Assembly: GCA_017303615.1 (NCBI GenBank)
Contig: JAFLCK010000011.1
Span: 62,001 to 126,000, forward strand
DNA from: Obscuribacter phosphatis_A
GTDB taxonomy: Bacteria; Cyanobacteriota; Vampirovibrionia; Obscuribacterales; Obscuribacteraceae
Direction: 5' to 3'
DNA: 64,000 nucleotides
The position numbers were made by a program, and so were the translations under genes. Below are positions 53,386 through 62,565 of this stretch, piece after piece. Below the pieces are notes generated by a model, which worked only from the letters and a program-made list of their open reading frames with translations, had not been told where the DNA came from and ran no database searches. The stretch's first letter is position 1. Each line of letters opens with the position of its first letter.

Positions 53386-54798
53386 GTGGACGGGGAAGAG
53401 AAAAAAGGCGCCAGTCTTGCATCTTTGCATGACAATACAATTTCACCTAGAGATGACCGCCGCGACCGCGGACGAATCTTGCATGAGGCGATTCCGCACG
53501 CATCCCATGCTAAATGGGCAAAGCCTGAGAACCGACCAGACCCGGTAGACATAATCGAAAAGACCCACGAGGGACGCATCCAAGAACTGGCGCCTTTGCG
53601 CTGGGGGAGGATGCTCATCTCGCCCTTTACCTTTTATAGGGGCACAGCAGCGATTATGGCCTATGACCTCTCGCATACACCGACCACCGGGGTGCGAGTA
53701 CAGGCCTGTGGTGACTGCCATATGCTCAATTTTGGCGCTTTCGCCACGCCAGAGAGAAATATCATCTTTGACCTGAACGACTTTGATGAAACCCTACCGG
53801 CCCCCTGGGAATGGGATATAAAACGTCTAGCAGTAAGCTTTGTTCTAGCTGTGCGCGATAACGGATTGAAGGACAAATATGCCCAGAGTGCAGCAGAGGC
53901 GGTGGCACGCGCTTATCGCAGGAAAATGCTCGAGTATTCCAAGAAAAGCATCCTCGATATATGGTATGACCGCATCGACTGGGAGGCAGTGATCGAAAAA
54001 ACATCAGATCCTGAATTGCAGAAAAAGATCAAGGCCAAAACCGAAAAAGCGATCAAAAGAACTATCCAAGGACATTATTTCCCCAAGATGTCTGAACTGC
54101 ATGACGGACGTTATATCTTCAAAGATAATCCGCCCGCCCTCTATCACCTCAAGGGTGAAGAGTCGGAAAAATTCAGACAGGATACGCTGGATGCCTTTGC
54201 CATCTATAGACAAAGTCTGCAAGATGATAAGCAGCGCTTGTTTGACCGTTATAAACTCTCTGACGTAGCCATCAAAGTAGTTGGTGTCGGTTCGGTCGGC
54301 ACCTGCTGCGCTGTCGCTTTGATGCTGGCGCCCGATACCGAACCTTTGATCTTGCAGTTAAAAGAAGCACGCGCCTCTGTTCTAGAGCCATATTGCGGCA
54401 AGAGCGAGTTTGAAAATCATGGACAGCGAGTAGTGGCCGGTCAAAGGATTATTCAATCGGCAAGCGATATCTTCCTTGGTTGGACCAAGTTTGGAGACGG
54501 CAGACATTTCTATCTGAGACAGCTCAGAGACGGTAAGGTGAAACTTGAACCTGACCTCTGGGATGGCCCCCGCATGATCGAAATCGCCGAAATCATGGGA
54601 ACAGTGCTGGCAAGGGCCCATGCCCGGTCGGGAGACGCTGCCGTAATCAGTGGCTATCTCTCGGAAGAAGGTACCTTCGATGAAGCAGTAGGCAGTTTCG
54701 CCGTTTCTTACGCCAATCAGGCAGAAGAAGACTATGAACTCTTTGCCAGAGCCTGCAAGTCGGGACGACTGCCGGTGGCCGAAGACCTGGGGCTCTAG
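53386..54798 (+). CDS. DUF2252-family protein
   Basis: 471 aa from GTG 53386, which has AAAGGGG 6 nt upstream; the frame is open further upstream into the kinase gene's start region but lacks a credible start there. Family landmarks: PFTFYRGTAAIMAYDL, GDCHMLNFG (109-117), FDLNDFDETLPAPWEWDIKR and VGVGSVGTCCAVALML. DUF2252 proteins are uncharacterised; they are reported to share a kinase-like fold, which I recall but cannot check here. No signal peptide. Divergent from the receptor-type kinase by 106 nt, so both may be controlled from one region. Confidence 0.88.
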   Translation: MDGEEKKGASLASLHDNTISPRDDRRDRGRILHEAIPHASHAKWAKPENRPDPVDIIEKTHEGRIQELAPLRWGRMLISPFTFYRGTAAIMAYDLSHTPTTGVRVQACGDCHMLNFGAFATPERNIIFDLNDFDETLPAPWEWDIKRLAVSFVLAVRDNGLKDKYAQSAAEAVARAYRRKMLEYSKKSILDIWYDRIDWEAVIEKTSDPELQKKIKAKTEKAIKRTIQGHYFPKMSELHDGRYIFKDNPPALYHLKGEESEKFRQDTLDAFAIYRQSLQDDKQRLFDRYKLSDVAIKVVGVGSVGTCCAVALMLAPDTEPLILQLKEARASVLEPYCGKSEFENHGQRVVAGQRIIQSASDIFLGWTKFGDGRHFYLRQLRDGKVKLEPDLWDGPRMIEIAEIMGTVLARAHARSGDAAVISGYLSEEGTFDEAVGSFAVSYANQAEEDYELFARACKSGRLPVAEDLGL

Positions 54799-55028
54799 TC
54801 TAATCTTAAAAGAGGTAACAAATAATCTCTTCCAGCCTACCGCTGCTTAAACGAGCCGCATAAACATGGAAGAATTAGGCTTCTCAGGCCATGCTTTGCT
54901 TTACTAAGAAAACGTCTTTAGACTGCCGCTTCTGACCGGCTCTTCGCAATACTGGTTCTTCTCAAAACAGATTATCCTAGTAAAACGCCCGACAACGCCC
55001 CTATCTCTTCCTCGCTCACGGCAGCCCT

Positions 55029-56300
55029 GTGCAAACTTTGACACCCCAAACCAATACCCCGGACAGAAAAGATGAAGGTCTAAAGACCGGGCTAGCGGCC
55101 TGCGCCGGCTTTCTTACTTTTGTGGCGGGCTTGAACGGTGGTTGGCTTGGTCCACTCATACCTTCAATAGCTAAGTTTCAAAATCTACCTCTTTCCCAGG
55201 TCGGCTATCTAGTCAGTTTTCTCTGCGCAGGCTGTTTCATTTCGCAGCTGAGCGGACCGAAAATATTGAGCCTCTTGGGCGGACAAAAAGCTCTCGTCAT
55301 AGGCAGCCTGCTTCTGGCTGCGGGAATGGTCTTTCTTGGTCTGGCAAAAGGGCTGCCGGCCATTCTCATTTCGTCTCTTTTGGTGGGCTTGGGCACCGGA
55401 CTGAACAGCATTGCCGGGCATGTGGCGATTCTCAGATACTTCAAAGAGCACGCCGCTTCCGCCCTCAGCAAACTCAATATTTATTACGGCATCGGTGCCT
55501 TGCTTGCACCACAGATAGTGCAATTGAGTGGAGCCGACAGAGGCGGTAATTATCTTTTCGTTTTTCTAGTTTCAGCAATTCTGGCTGCCCTCACTTCAAT
55601 CAAACTGAAGAAACTAAACGGTCTTTCAGATGAGAGCCCAGATGAAGAAAGCGAAGCAGACAAGACCTTGCCTTTACCAGTAACTTTGACCGAAAGTCGC
55701 GTCGTGACCCTACCTTTGGTATTGGTTTGTTTGGTAGTCTTCCTTTATGTGGGCACCGAAACAGCTACCGCCACCTGGCTCTTTACCTATATGCAAGACA
55801 ATCAAAGGCTGGCAGCCCAGGCTTGTTCTCTTGCTGTTACTTGCCTTTTTGTCGGTCTCACCAGCGGTCGACTTTTGTCTATTAAAGCATCCAAAATTTT
55901 CAAGAACGAGCAAGTGACGCTGACAGCGCTGAGCATAATGTTCAGCGCCTTCCTCGTGCTCAATCTTATACAACCAAACCTGCCGGTCAATATTGAACTT
56001 GTTTGCCTCTTTACCTCATTTATGATCGGCTTTGGTTTTGGACCTATTTTTCCGCAAATCATTGCCCAGACTGCTGCCCTTGTGAACAATCGACCGCCGT
56101 TGGTCTCAAAATATACTTCTTATGCCATCAGTTCTGGTGCCGTGGGCGGTATCATAATGCCTGGTTTGGCTGGACAAATAATGGCTCATAGCTCGATCGG
56201 CTTGACCATGCAGGCAATCACCGCCCTGTCGGCCACATTGACTATCGCTTATCTCATCTTTCTTTCTAATAACAAGAAATACCAGAAAGTAGAGTTATAA
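55029..56300 (+). CDS. MFS transporter
   Basis: 423 aa with 12 predicted membrane helices and a charged central loop (about 198-220, SDESPDEESEADK). N-terminal GFLTFVAGLNGGWLGPLIPSI and the loop LLGGQKALVIGSLLLAAG fit major-facilitator proteins of the FucP/YfkF-like or sugar/drug type. The substrate cannot be assigned. The start is GTG 55029. The 230-nt gap upstream shows no ORF and no clear promoter. YbiT-type ABC-F follows after 28 nt and may be on the same transcript. Confidence 0.87.
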   Translation: MQTLTPQTNTPDRKDEGLKTGLAACAGFLTFVAGLNGGWLGPLIPSIAKFQNLPLSQVGYLVSFLCAGCFISQLSGPKILSLLGGQKALVIGSLLLAAGMVFLGLAKGLPAILISSLLVGLGTGLNSIAGHVAILRYFKEHAASALSKLNIYYGIGALLAPQIVQLSGADRGGNYLFVFLVSAILAALTSIKLKKLNGLSDESPDEESEADKTLPLPVTLTESRVVTLPLVLVCLVVFLYVGTETATATWLFTYMQDNQRLAAQACSLAVTCLFVGLTSGRLLSIKASKIFKNEQVTLTALSIMFSAFLVLNLIQPNLPVNIELVCLFTSFMIGFGFGPIFPQIIAQTAALVNNRPPLVSKYTSYAISSGAVGGIIMPGLAGQIMAHSSIGLTMQAITALSATLTIAYLIFLSNNKKYQKVEL

Positions 56301-56328
56301 TCCAGATTCTTTCTCTGGTATCAATATC

Positions 56329-57933
56329 GTGATCATAGTTAATCAAGTTTCAAAGGGTTTTGGAACCCGCACTTTATTTGACAACGTCTCGGTCAAATTC
56401 ACCCCCGGCAATCGCTATGGACTTACCGGACCAAATGGAGCCGGAAAGTCAACCTTTATGAAAATATTGACCGGCGAGGTAGAGCCCTCCAATGCCGGCA
56501 CAGTTGTCAGACCTACCAAGGTGGGAGTTCTCAAGCAAGACCAGTTCGCTTTTGACAACGAAAGAATTATCGACACGGTAGTCATGGGTAATGAGATTCT
56601 TTGGCAAGCCTTCCAAGAGAGAGATAGTCTTTGTGCCAAAGAAAACCTGAGCGAGGAAGAGATGAATCGCCTGGGCGAACTGGAAGTGATCATTGCCGAC
56701 GAAAACGGCTATAGTGCTGAAATAGAAGCAGCTGAAATTTTGCGCGGCATTGGGCTTGCCGACGACAAACATGAAGACCTGATGAAATCGCTGCCCACCG
56801 ATTACAAATTTAGAGTTTTGCTGGCTCAAGCCTTATTTGGCGAACCGCAAGCACTGCTATTGGACGAACCGACAAACCACCTAGATCTCGATTCAATTCA
56901 CTGGTTGGAAGAATTTCTTTGCACCTATGAAGGAACCTTGGTGGTAATTTCTCACGATAGACATTTTCTTAACGCAGTCACGACCCATATCGCTGATATA
57001 GACTACGACACGATTATCATCTATACCGGCAATTATGACGATATGGTGGCGCAGAAAGTGCAGGCCAGGCAAACAATCGAATCGGCCAACAGAGACAAAG
57101 CAAAGAAAATTGCTCAATTGCAGGAATTCGTTGCCAGATTTGCTGCCGGTCAGCGCTCTTCCCAGGTGCAGTCGCGCAAGAAAGAAATCGCCAGGCTGGC
57201 CCCCCAAGAACTGAAAAAATCGAATATTCAGCGCCCCTTTATTCGCTTCGAGCAGGAAAAACCATCGGGAAAAGAAGTACTAATCGTCAGGGGACTAAGT
57301 AAAGGTTTTGACGACAAGCCACTTTTCCAGGGTCTAGATTTGGAAGTGATGCGCGGCGACAAAGTGGCAATAATAGGTGCCAACGGTGTTGGAAAGACCA
57401 CATTACTGCGCACCCTCATCGGCGAGATAGCGCCGGACGAAGGCACGATTAAGTGGACCGATTCAGCCAGCTGGAGCTATTATCCCCAAGACTATCACGA
57501 AGAAATCAAGCCAGGCAGTACAGTTCTGGATTGGCTTATGCAGTTTATGGTAGATGAAGGCCAGCAATATGTCAGAGGTGTTCTTGGTCGCATGCTCTTC
57601 TCTGGAGACGAGAGCCTAAAAGCCACCGATGCTTTGTCAGGCGGCGAGGCGGCACGCTTACTCATGTCGCGCATGATGATGCTTAAAAATCCGGTTCTCA
57701 TATTCGATGAACCGACCAACCACCTCGATCTCGAAGCAGTATCGGCACTGGGCGAAGGTCTAGCGCAGTTTCCCGGCACTGTCTTTGTCGTCACTCATGA
57801 CCGCGATCTGGTATCAAATGTGGCGACGCGCATACTTTCATTCAAAGAAGATGGGCTGATCAATTTCGCCGGCACCTACGAAGAATACTTGCAAGACTAT
57901 CCCCAGAAAGAACTTGCACGCAGGCCCAGATGA
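56329..57933 (+). CDS. ybiT: ABC-F family ATPase, YbiT-like
   Basis: 534 aa, the usual length of YbiT. Two ABC domains: GLTGPNGAGKSTFMKILTG and IIGANGVGKTTLLRTLIG; ALSGGEAARLLMSRMMM in the second; DEPTNHLDL in both. The first signature is degenerate (SLPTDYKFRVLLAQ instead of LSGGE), a known YbiT trait. Soluble ribosome-associated ATPase. The start is GTG 56329. It is the third ABC-F gene in the window. It overlaps the VOC-like gene by 4 nt (ATGA). Confidence 0.88.
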   Translation: MIIVNQVSKGFGTRTLFDNVSVKFTPGNRYGLTGPNGAGKSTFMKILTGEVEPSNAGTVVRPTKVGVLKQDQFAFDNERIIDTVVMGNEILWQAFQERDSLCAKENLSEEEMNRLGELEVIIADENGYSAEIEAAEILRGIGLADDKHEDLMKSLPTDYKFRVLLAQALFGEPQALLLDEPTNHLDLDSIHWLEEFLCTYEGTLVVISHDRHFLNAVTTHIADIDYDTIIIYTGNYDDMVAQKVQARQTIESANRDKAKKIAQLQEFVARFAAGQRSSQVQSRKKEIARLAPQELKKSNIQRPFIRFEQEKPSGKEVLIVRGLSKGFDDKPLFQGLDLEVMRGDKVAIIGANGVGKTTLLRTLIGEIAPDEGTIKWTDSASWSYYPQDYHEEIKPGSTVLDWLMQFMVDEGQQYVRGVLGRMLFSGDESLKATDALSGGEAARLLMSRMMMLKNPVLIFDEPTNHLDLEAVSALGEGLAQFPGTVFVVTHDRDLVSNVATRILSFKEDGLINFAGTYEEYLQDYPQKELARRPR

Positions 57934-58793
57934 TGGAAGGCGAATCCAACAATCCAAGCATACTAACAGGGCCGGAAGCCCTCAGACTGGCGCTGGAAGC
58001 ACTGGAAAATCCCAACAGTGAAAGAGCGCACGAAAACTTCAAGACCATTGTTATGGCAATGGAAGCTCGACATGGTGAAAATCAGAAAGAAGTGGCGGGC
58101 GAGTTGCAGAAGCTCTCAAAAGAGATAGAAGCGCTGGGACAGATTGAAGCAGCCATGGAGTTCAAGCAAAGAACCACCGAAATGATGCTGGTTCTATCTA
58201 TGGAAAGACGACGTAAGCAGTCGCAAGCACCAAGCAATAATCGCAGCAATTTAGGTAGCAATTTAGGTAGCGTCGGGGCAATGCCTAATTCTTTTCAGAC
58301 GGCGGCGCCAAGCTCGCCACCAGTCTCTCCTAATACTTTTCAGACAGCGCCGGCAGCTGCACCTCTGCCCAGTCGTCGCCCAGGCGACAGCACCAGCACT
58401 CGTCTGGTCAGACATTCGCATTCAACCAACTCCGGCTTATTTCAACGTCTGATCTATCTGGTACATACCACCACCAGTTTCGACAACGACCTTTTTCTTT
58501 ATACGCGCACAATGGGCGGAAAAATTGATTGGGCTCTTGATTCCGCCGGCAAACGCTACCGGGCTGTCAGCCTACCGCAAGAGCCGGTAATTCTTTTGGT
58601 GGAAAGTGATACTTTGCCAAGACTCTTACCGGTCTATGCAGTGACCGATTTAGAGAAAGCCGGTCATGACCTGGCAGAAAGAGGAATGACTGAGAAAGAG
58701 ACTCTCATCACACCCGGCGGCACCTGTCGTGTCTACAAAGCAAATGTGGGTATCGCTATTGCACTCTTACTTGTAACGGATCAGGCTCAATGA
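57930..58793 (+). CDS. Hypothetical protein with VOC-like C-terminal domain
   Basis: 287 aa. The N-terminal 90 residues are helical and charged; residues 95-155 are low-complexity (NLGSNLGS from a 12-nt duplication, and two FQTA-type repeats). The C-terminal 125 residues look like a VOC/glyoxalase fold (LIYLVHTTTSFDNDLFLYTR, then PVYAVTDLEKAGHDLAERGM and TPGGTCRVYKANVG). Metal ligands are not clear. It is overlapped by ybiT at the start and by the glutaminase at the end (ATGA both), so the three are co-translated. Function unknown. Confidence 0.65.
   Translation: MMEGESNNPSILTGPEALRLALEALENPNSERAHENFKTIVMAMEARHGENQKEVAGELQKLSKEIEALGQIEAAMEFKQRTTEMMLVLSMERRRKQSQAPSNNRSNLGSNLGSVGAMPNSFQTAAPSSPPVSPNTFQTAPAAAPLPSRRPGDSTSTRLVRHSHSTNSGLFQRLIYLVHTTTSFDNDLFLYTRTMGGKIDWALDSAGKRYRAVSLPQEPVILLVESDTLPRLLPVYAVTDLEKAGHDLAERGMTEKETLITPGGTCRVYKANVGIAIALLLVTDQAQ
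58245..58268. repeat. 12-nt perfect tandem duplication
   Basis: Two identical 12-nt units (58245-58256 and 58257-58268) encode SNLGSNLG in the linker of the VOC-like protein. Confidence 0.9.
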
Positions 58794-60319
58794 CCGCTTC
58801 CTTTTTGTTCAAGGCTTTTGCCGAACACAACCAAAAGAATGAGAAGCTCATTCCAAAAGCACTGATTTTTGACGTACTGGAAAAGAGCGGCATTAGAAAA
58901 GACGACAAAAGGTTGGCTTCTTTCTTCAATACACTCAAGACCCTGCCTGTAAACTTGAGCGAAGACGACTTCGAAAAATTGCAGGGACTATCACCAGCCC
59001 TGCTGGAACAAATTTTGACCGGGCAATTGACGATTCCACGTTTTGATGAATTTTGTCATGATTTGTCCGGGCTTTATGAAATAGTCAAAGAAAACAGAAG
59101 CGGCAAATTGGCAGACTATATTCCGCAACTTGCCAAAGTTGATCCCGAAAAATTTGCCGTATCAATCTGCTCAGTGGATGGTCAGAGATTTGATCTAGGC
59201 GACTTTGACGATTTTTTCTGCGTGCAAAGCTGCTCTAAACCGATAACCTATTGCCTGGCCCTAGAAGCAATCGGAGAAGCTGTTCATAAATATGTGGGCG
59301 CTGAACCAAGCGGTAAGACTTTCAACGAACTGACTCTTAATGCAAAGGGTCAACCACATAATCCCATGATTAATGCCGGTGCCATCATGTGCGGTGCGCT
59401 CATATCCACCGTCCACAAAGATGCCTCCAATCGTTTCGACTATGTCATGAAAATGTGGAAAGAGTGCGCCGGTCCAGAGAGAATCGGCTTTGACAACGCT
59501 GTCTATCTCTCAGAGAAACAAACAGCCGATCGAAACTATGCCCTTGCCTATTTCATGCGCGAAAAGAAATCTTTTCCGCAGGGTATTGATTTGGTCGATA
59601 TTCTGGAATTCTATTTTCAGTGTTGCTCTATCGAACTAAATACCAAGGCCATGGCGGTGGTAGCAGCCACTCTTGCCAACGGCGGGGTTTGCCCGCTTAC
59701 AGGCGAGCAGGTATTTCGCAGCGATCATGTCAAAAACTGCCTTTCACTAATGTCATCATGCGGCATGTATGACTTTTCAGGCGAATTTGCCTTTAAGGTC
59801 GGAATACCGGCTAAAAGCGGCGTTTCAGGCGGCATCATGCTGGTTGTACCAAATGTACTAGGCATGGCAATCTGGTCACCGCGCCTAGACGAGCTAGGCA
59901 ATAGTGTTCGAGGCGTAGAACTCTGTACCAAACTAACCGAACGCTTCAAGTTTCATACATTCGACTCTACCCTCGGTCTCAAAGATGACCGCAAAGACCC
60001 AAGAAGAGGCGCCTACGAATCTAGACTAGCTGGAACCATGGCACTCTGCCTGGCGGCCTCGGAAGGGGACTTAACCGAGCTTAGACGTCTAGTGGGAAGA
60101 GGACTTGATGCCAACGCTTGCGATTATGACGGCCGCACCCCCTTGCATCTTGCCTGCGCCGGCGGGCACATGCAAACACTGCGTTTTCTAATCAGTATTG
60201 GCGTAGATCCAAACCGCGCCGACCGCTTTGGAAACAAGCCAATAGATGATGCCCGCCGCTCTGGCAAGGACGAAATCATTTCTATTTTGCAGGACTATAT
60301 CAAAGAACGGTCGCAATAG
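58790..60319 (+). CDS. glsA: Glutaminase with EF-hand-like N-terminus and C-terminal ankyrin repeats
   Basis: 509 aa. Residues 1-100 form a helical EF-hand-like module (LFKAFAEHNQKNEKLIPKAL, with LGLYEIVKENRSGKLADYIP-type sequence at its end). The glutaminase domain (about 110-400) carries Ser147 and Lys150 in VQSCSKPITY, HNPMINAGAI, ATLANGGVCPLTGE and LPAKSGV-like IPAKSGVSGG. Two ankyrin repeats follow (about 420-500, DYDGRTPLHLACAGGHM). This is the domain order of animal GLS/GLS2, not the ~310-aa single-domain bacterial enzyme. It converts glutamine to glutamate and ammonia. Translation is coupled to the VOC-like gene (ATGA). Confidence 0.93.
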   Translation: MTASFLFKAFAEHNQKNEKLIPKALIFDVLEKSGIRKDDKRLASFFNTLKTLPVNLSEDDFEKLQGLSPALLEQILTGQLTIPRFDEFCHDLSGLYEIVKENRSGKLADYIPQLAKVDPEKFAVSICSVDGQRFDLGDFDDFFCVQSCSKPITYCLALEAIGEAVHKYVGAEPSGKTFNELTLNAKGQPHNPMINAGAIMCGALISTVHKDASNRFDYVMKMWKECAGPERIGFDNAVYLSEKQTADRNYALAYFMREKKSFPQGIDLVDILEFYFQCCSIELNTKAMAVVAATLANGGVCPLTGEQVFRSDHVKNCLSLMSSCGMYDFSGEFAFKVGIPAKSGVSGGIMLVVPNVLGMAIWSPRLDELGNSVRGVELCTKLTERFKFHTFDSTLGLKDDRKDPRRGAYESRLAGTMALCLAASEGDLTELRRLVGRGLDANACDYDGRTPLHLACAGGHMQTLRFLISIGVDPNRADRFGNKPIDDARRSGKDEIISILQDYIKERSQ

Positions 60320-60459
60320 CTTTTGGCACTTTTGCTGAAAGCCGGTAAGCGAAATATATTAGGAGCACTTTCTGAGATTGGGGCTAGAATAGGACTAGTT
60401 CTTTGGAAGAATCTACTAAGATGCCAGAAAGCAATAGGACAGCAAGCAACAGTTAAGGC

Positions 60460-60487
60460 AGCACTCTGTGTGGAGCACTCTATATGG
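60460..60487. repeat. 14-nt tandem direct repeat over a start codon
   Basis: AGCACTCTGTGTGG (60460-60473) is directly repeated as AGCACTCTATATGG (60474-60487). The second copy contains the ATG of the next small gene, so the translation start region was duplicated. Confidence 0.8.
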
Positions 60488-60693
60488 AACCAAGCAAGCT
60501 AAAGACTATATTTATACTGGGTGTGCTTATAGTCTCAATCGCCTTCCTTGGTCTGGCTTGGTATTTGCATGAAACGGCCGTAGGCAGCGACCCAATCGGC
60601 ACCATTGCCTTTTACATCTTGATTGCTGTCGGCAGCATCTGCTTTATTTTCGGCGGAGTCATCTTTTTAATCAGGCACGATATCGACCTTTAA
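60484..60693 (+). CDS. Small two-helix membrane protein, 69 aa
   Basis: Two hydrophobic helices (about 8-28 and 40-64) joined by a short loop (HETAVGSDPIG). It ends in a short charged tail. No family recognised; such proteins often modulate membrane complexes, but nothing here shows a partner. The start codon lies in the second unit of a 14-nt repeat; no strong ribosome site is visible. It lies 164 nt after the glutaminase and 90 nt before the DUF1800 gene. That it is real is suggested by clean amphipathic composition and uninterrupted frame. Confidence 0.55.
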   Translation: MEPSKLKTIFILGVLIVSIAFLGLAWYLHETAVGSDPIGTIAFYILIAVGSICFIFGGVIFLIRHDIDL

Positions 60694-60782
60694 TTTCTTA
60701 GATTAAATTGTGCCGAAAAATTGAACTTTTTGGAGCCAAATTACGTTATCTAATTACGGCCCTACAAAACTGGACAAAAGTT

Positions 60783-62513
60783 ATGACTGAGAAAAGAGTT
60801 CGCCCCGGCCATATAGCTTCTCTTTGCCTGGCCGCCCTGGCCGGCGCTCTAATCACCTCATTTGCCCCGGCAGTACAGTCAAAAGACGAGAAAACCGACG
60901 TGGACATAGAAGGCAAAGTAGCCCATGTCCTCAGTCGGATTACTTTTGGCGCCAAACCTGGACAGATAGAGGAAGTAGAAGAGGAAGGGCTGGAGAGCTA
61001 TCTTGCCAGACAACTGCATCCCGAAAAAATAGCTCTTTCAGAAGAAATTGAAAAATTAGGCAAGGTTGAAGCTAGAGCAAAAGACCCAGTCTATCTCTTT
61101 CTCAACTATGGCAGACCGGCTTTGATGGCGCTAGCCAAAGGCAATCAAAACGGCTCGCCCAGAGAAGACGAAGCAGTCAAAAAAGTGATAGGCGAATACC
61201 AGCGCAAGCTCTATGAAGAAAGTGCACTGACCCGAATCAAACGGGCCACCGAAAGTCCTCAAGAGCTAAAAGAAGTGATGACCGATTTCTGGTTCAATCA
61301 TTTCAACATCTCCCAAGAAAAGGGCTTGGACCATGTCTGGATAGGCTCTTACGAAGAAAGAGCGATCAGACCCTTTGTACTGGGCAAGTTTAGAGACATG
61401 CTCGGTGCCACTGCGCACCACTCGGGCATGCTCTTTTATCTAGATAATTGGCAAAATACCAAAGATCCCGGCAGTTCTTCGCCGGCAAACGAACTTGATG
61501 GCAAGAAACGAGGTCGATTCTCTGGAATCAACGAGAACTATGCCAGAGAATTGATGGAACTGCATACCCTTGGGGTGGATGGCGGCTATACCCAAAAAGA
61601 TGTGCAAGAACTGGCTAGAGTATTGACCGGATTGGGCTTGCCCCCGGGAGCCGGGGGCGGCGGCAACCTGAAAAACAGCGCCGACATCACAGCCATGGGC
61701 ATAGCCGGTCAAGCTATGCTCTCCAAAACAGGAAGAGACCGCCTGGGAGAGGTTGGCGGAGCGGCTCAGCCGGAGAGGACTCGTCGACGCCTCGTGCGTG
61801 AATACGGTCCACCTCCCCAGATTAAGGGAAACCGGGAGCTTGGCTATTACTTTGACAAAAACAGACATGACTTTGGCGACAAGGTATTGCTGGGACAAGT
61901 AATTAAGGGTGAAGGCGAAGCTGAAATAGAAAAGGTCTTAGACCTGCTCGCTCGCCATCCAGCCACTGCTCGTCATATCAGCTACAAGCTGGCGCAATAC
62001 TTTGTAGCCGATAGCCCGCCCAAGAGCCTGGTCGAAAAAATGTCCAAGCGTTTTCTCGATAGCGACGGAGATATTGCGGCTACGCTTGATACTCTCTTTC
62101 ATTCAAGCGAGTTCTACGAAAAGAAATATCGCGGTGCTAAGTTCAAATCACCTTATCGCTATCTGCTCTCTTCATTGAGGGCAACCAATTCAAAAGTAGA
62201 AGATCCGAAATTGATCTTAGGCTTTCTCAAGCAAACCGGTATGCCTCTATATCAGTGCCTGACACCCGATGGCTACAAGAATACTAAAGAAGCCTGGCTC
62301 AATCCGGACAATCTGCTCAACCGCTTGAATTATGCCACTGCCCTTGGTACCGGGCGCTGCCCCGGAGTCAAAATTGGGCACACGGACCCAGCTATGATTG
62401 CCGATGCCTGCACGCAAGACCTCTCCTCCCGCACCATTCAAGCAGTCAAAGAGGCACCGCAAAACTTAAAAGCCCCGCTTGTCTTGGGCAGTCCAGAGTT
62501 TATGGTCTACTAA
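60783..62513 (+). CDS. DUF1800-family exported protein
   Basis: 576 aa from ATG 60783 (an upstream GTG at 60708 adds 25 unlikely residues). The signal sequence is about 14-35 (IASLCLAALAGALITSFAPA). Family motifs: LSRITFGAKPGQIEEV, DFWFNHFNIS, ENYARELMELHTLGVDGGYT, HPATARHISYKLAQYFVAD and LDTLFHSSEFYEKK. DUF1800 proteins are uncharacterised and nearly always sit beside a DUF1501 gene, as here. Likely outside the cytoplasm. A Gly-rich segment (PPGAGGGGN, about 288) is a local oddity. Function unknown. Confidence 0.9.
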   Translation: MTEKRVRPGHIASLCLAALAGALITSFAPAVQSKDEKTDVDIEGKVAHVLSRITFGAKPGQIEEVEEEGLESYLARQLHPEKIALSEEIEKLGKVEARAKDPVYLFLNYGRPALMALAKGNQNGSPREDEAVKKVIGEYQRKLYEESALTRIKRATESPQELKEVMTDFWFNHFNISQEKGLDHVWIGSYEERAIRPFVLGKFRDMLGATAHHSGMLFYLDNWQNTKDPGSSSPANELDGKKRGRFSGINENYARELMELHTLGVDGGYTQKDVQELARVLTGLGLPPGAGGGGNLKNSADITAMGIAGQAMLSKTGRDRLGEVGGAAQPERTRRRLVREYGPPPQIKGNRELGYYFDKNRHDFGDKVLLGQVIKGEGEAEIEKVLDLLARHPATARHISYKLAQYFVADSPPKSLVEKMSKRFLDSDGDIAATLDTLFHSSEFYEKKYRGAKFKSPYRYLLSSLRATNSKVEDPKLILGFLKQTGMPLYQCLTPDGYKNTKEAWLNPDNLLNRLNYATALGTGRCPGVKIGHTDPAMIADACTQDLSSRTIQAVKEAPQNLKAPLVLGSPEFMVY

Positions 62514-62565
62514 AAGGCTTATCTGAGACTTATCTAAAAGAGGCTCCAATATAAAGGCTGAAAAT

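Noticed and set aside
60708..60782. Upstream GTG start for the DUF1800 protein
   Set aside because: Adds 25 residues before a normal signal sequence; no ribosome site.
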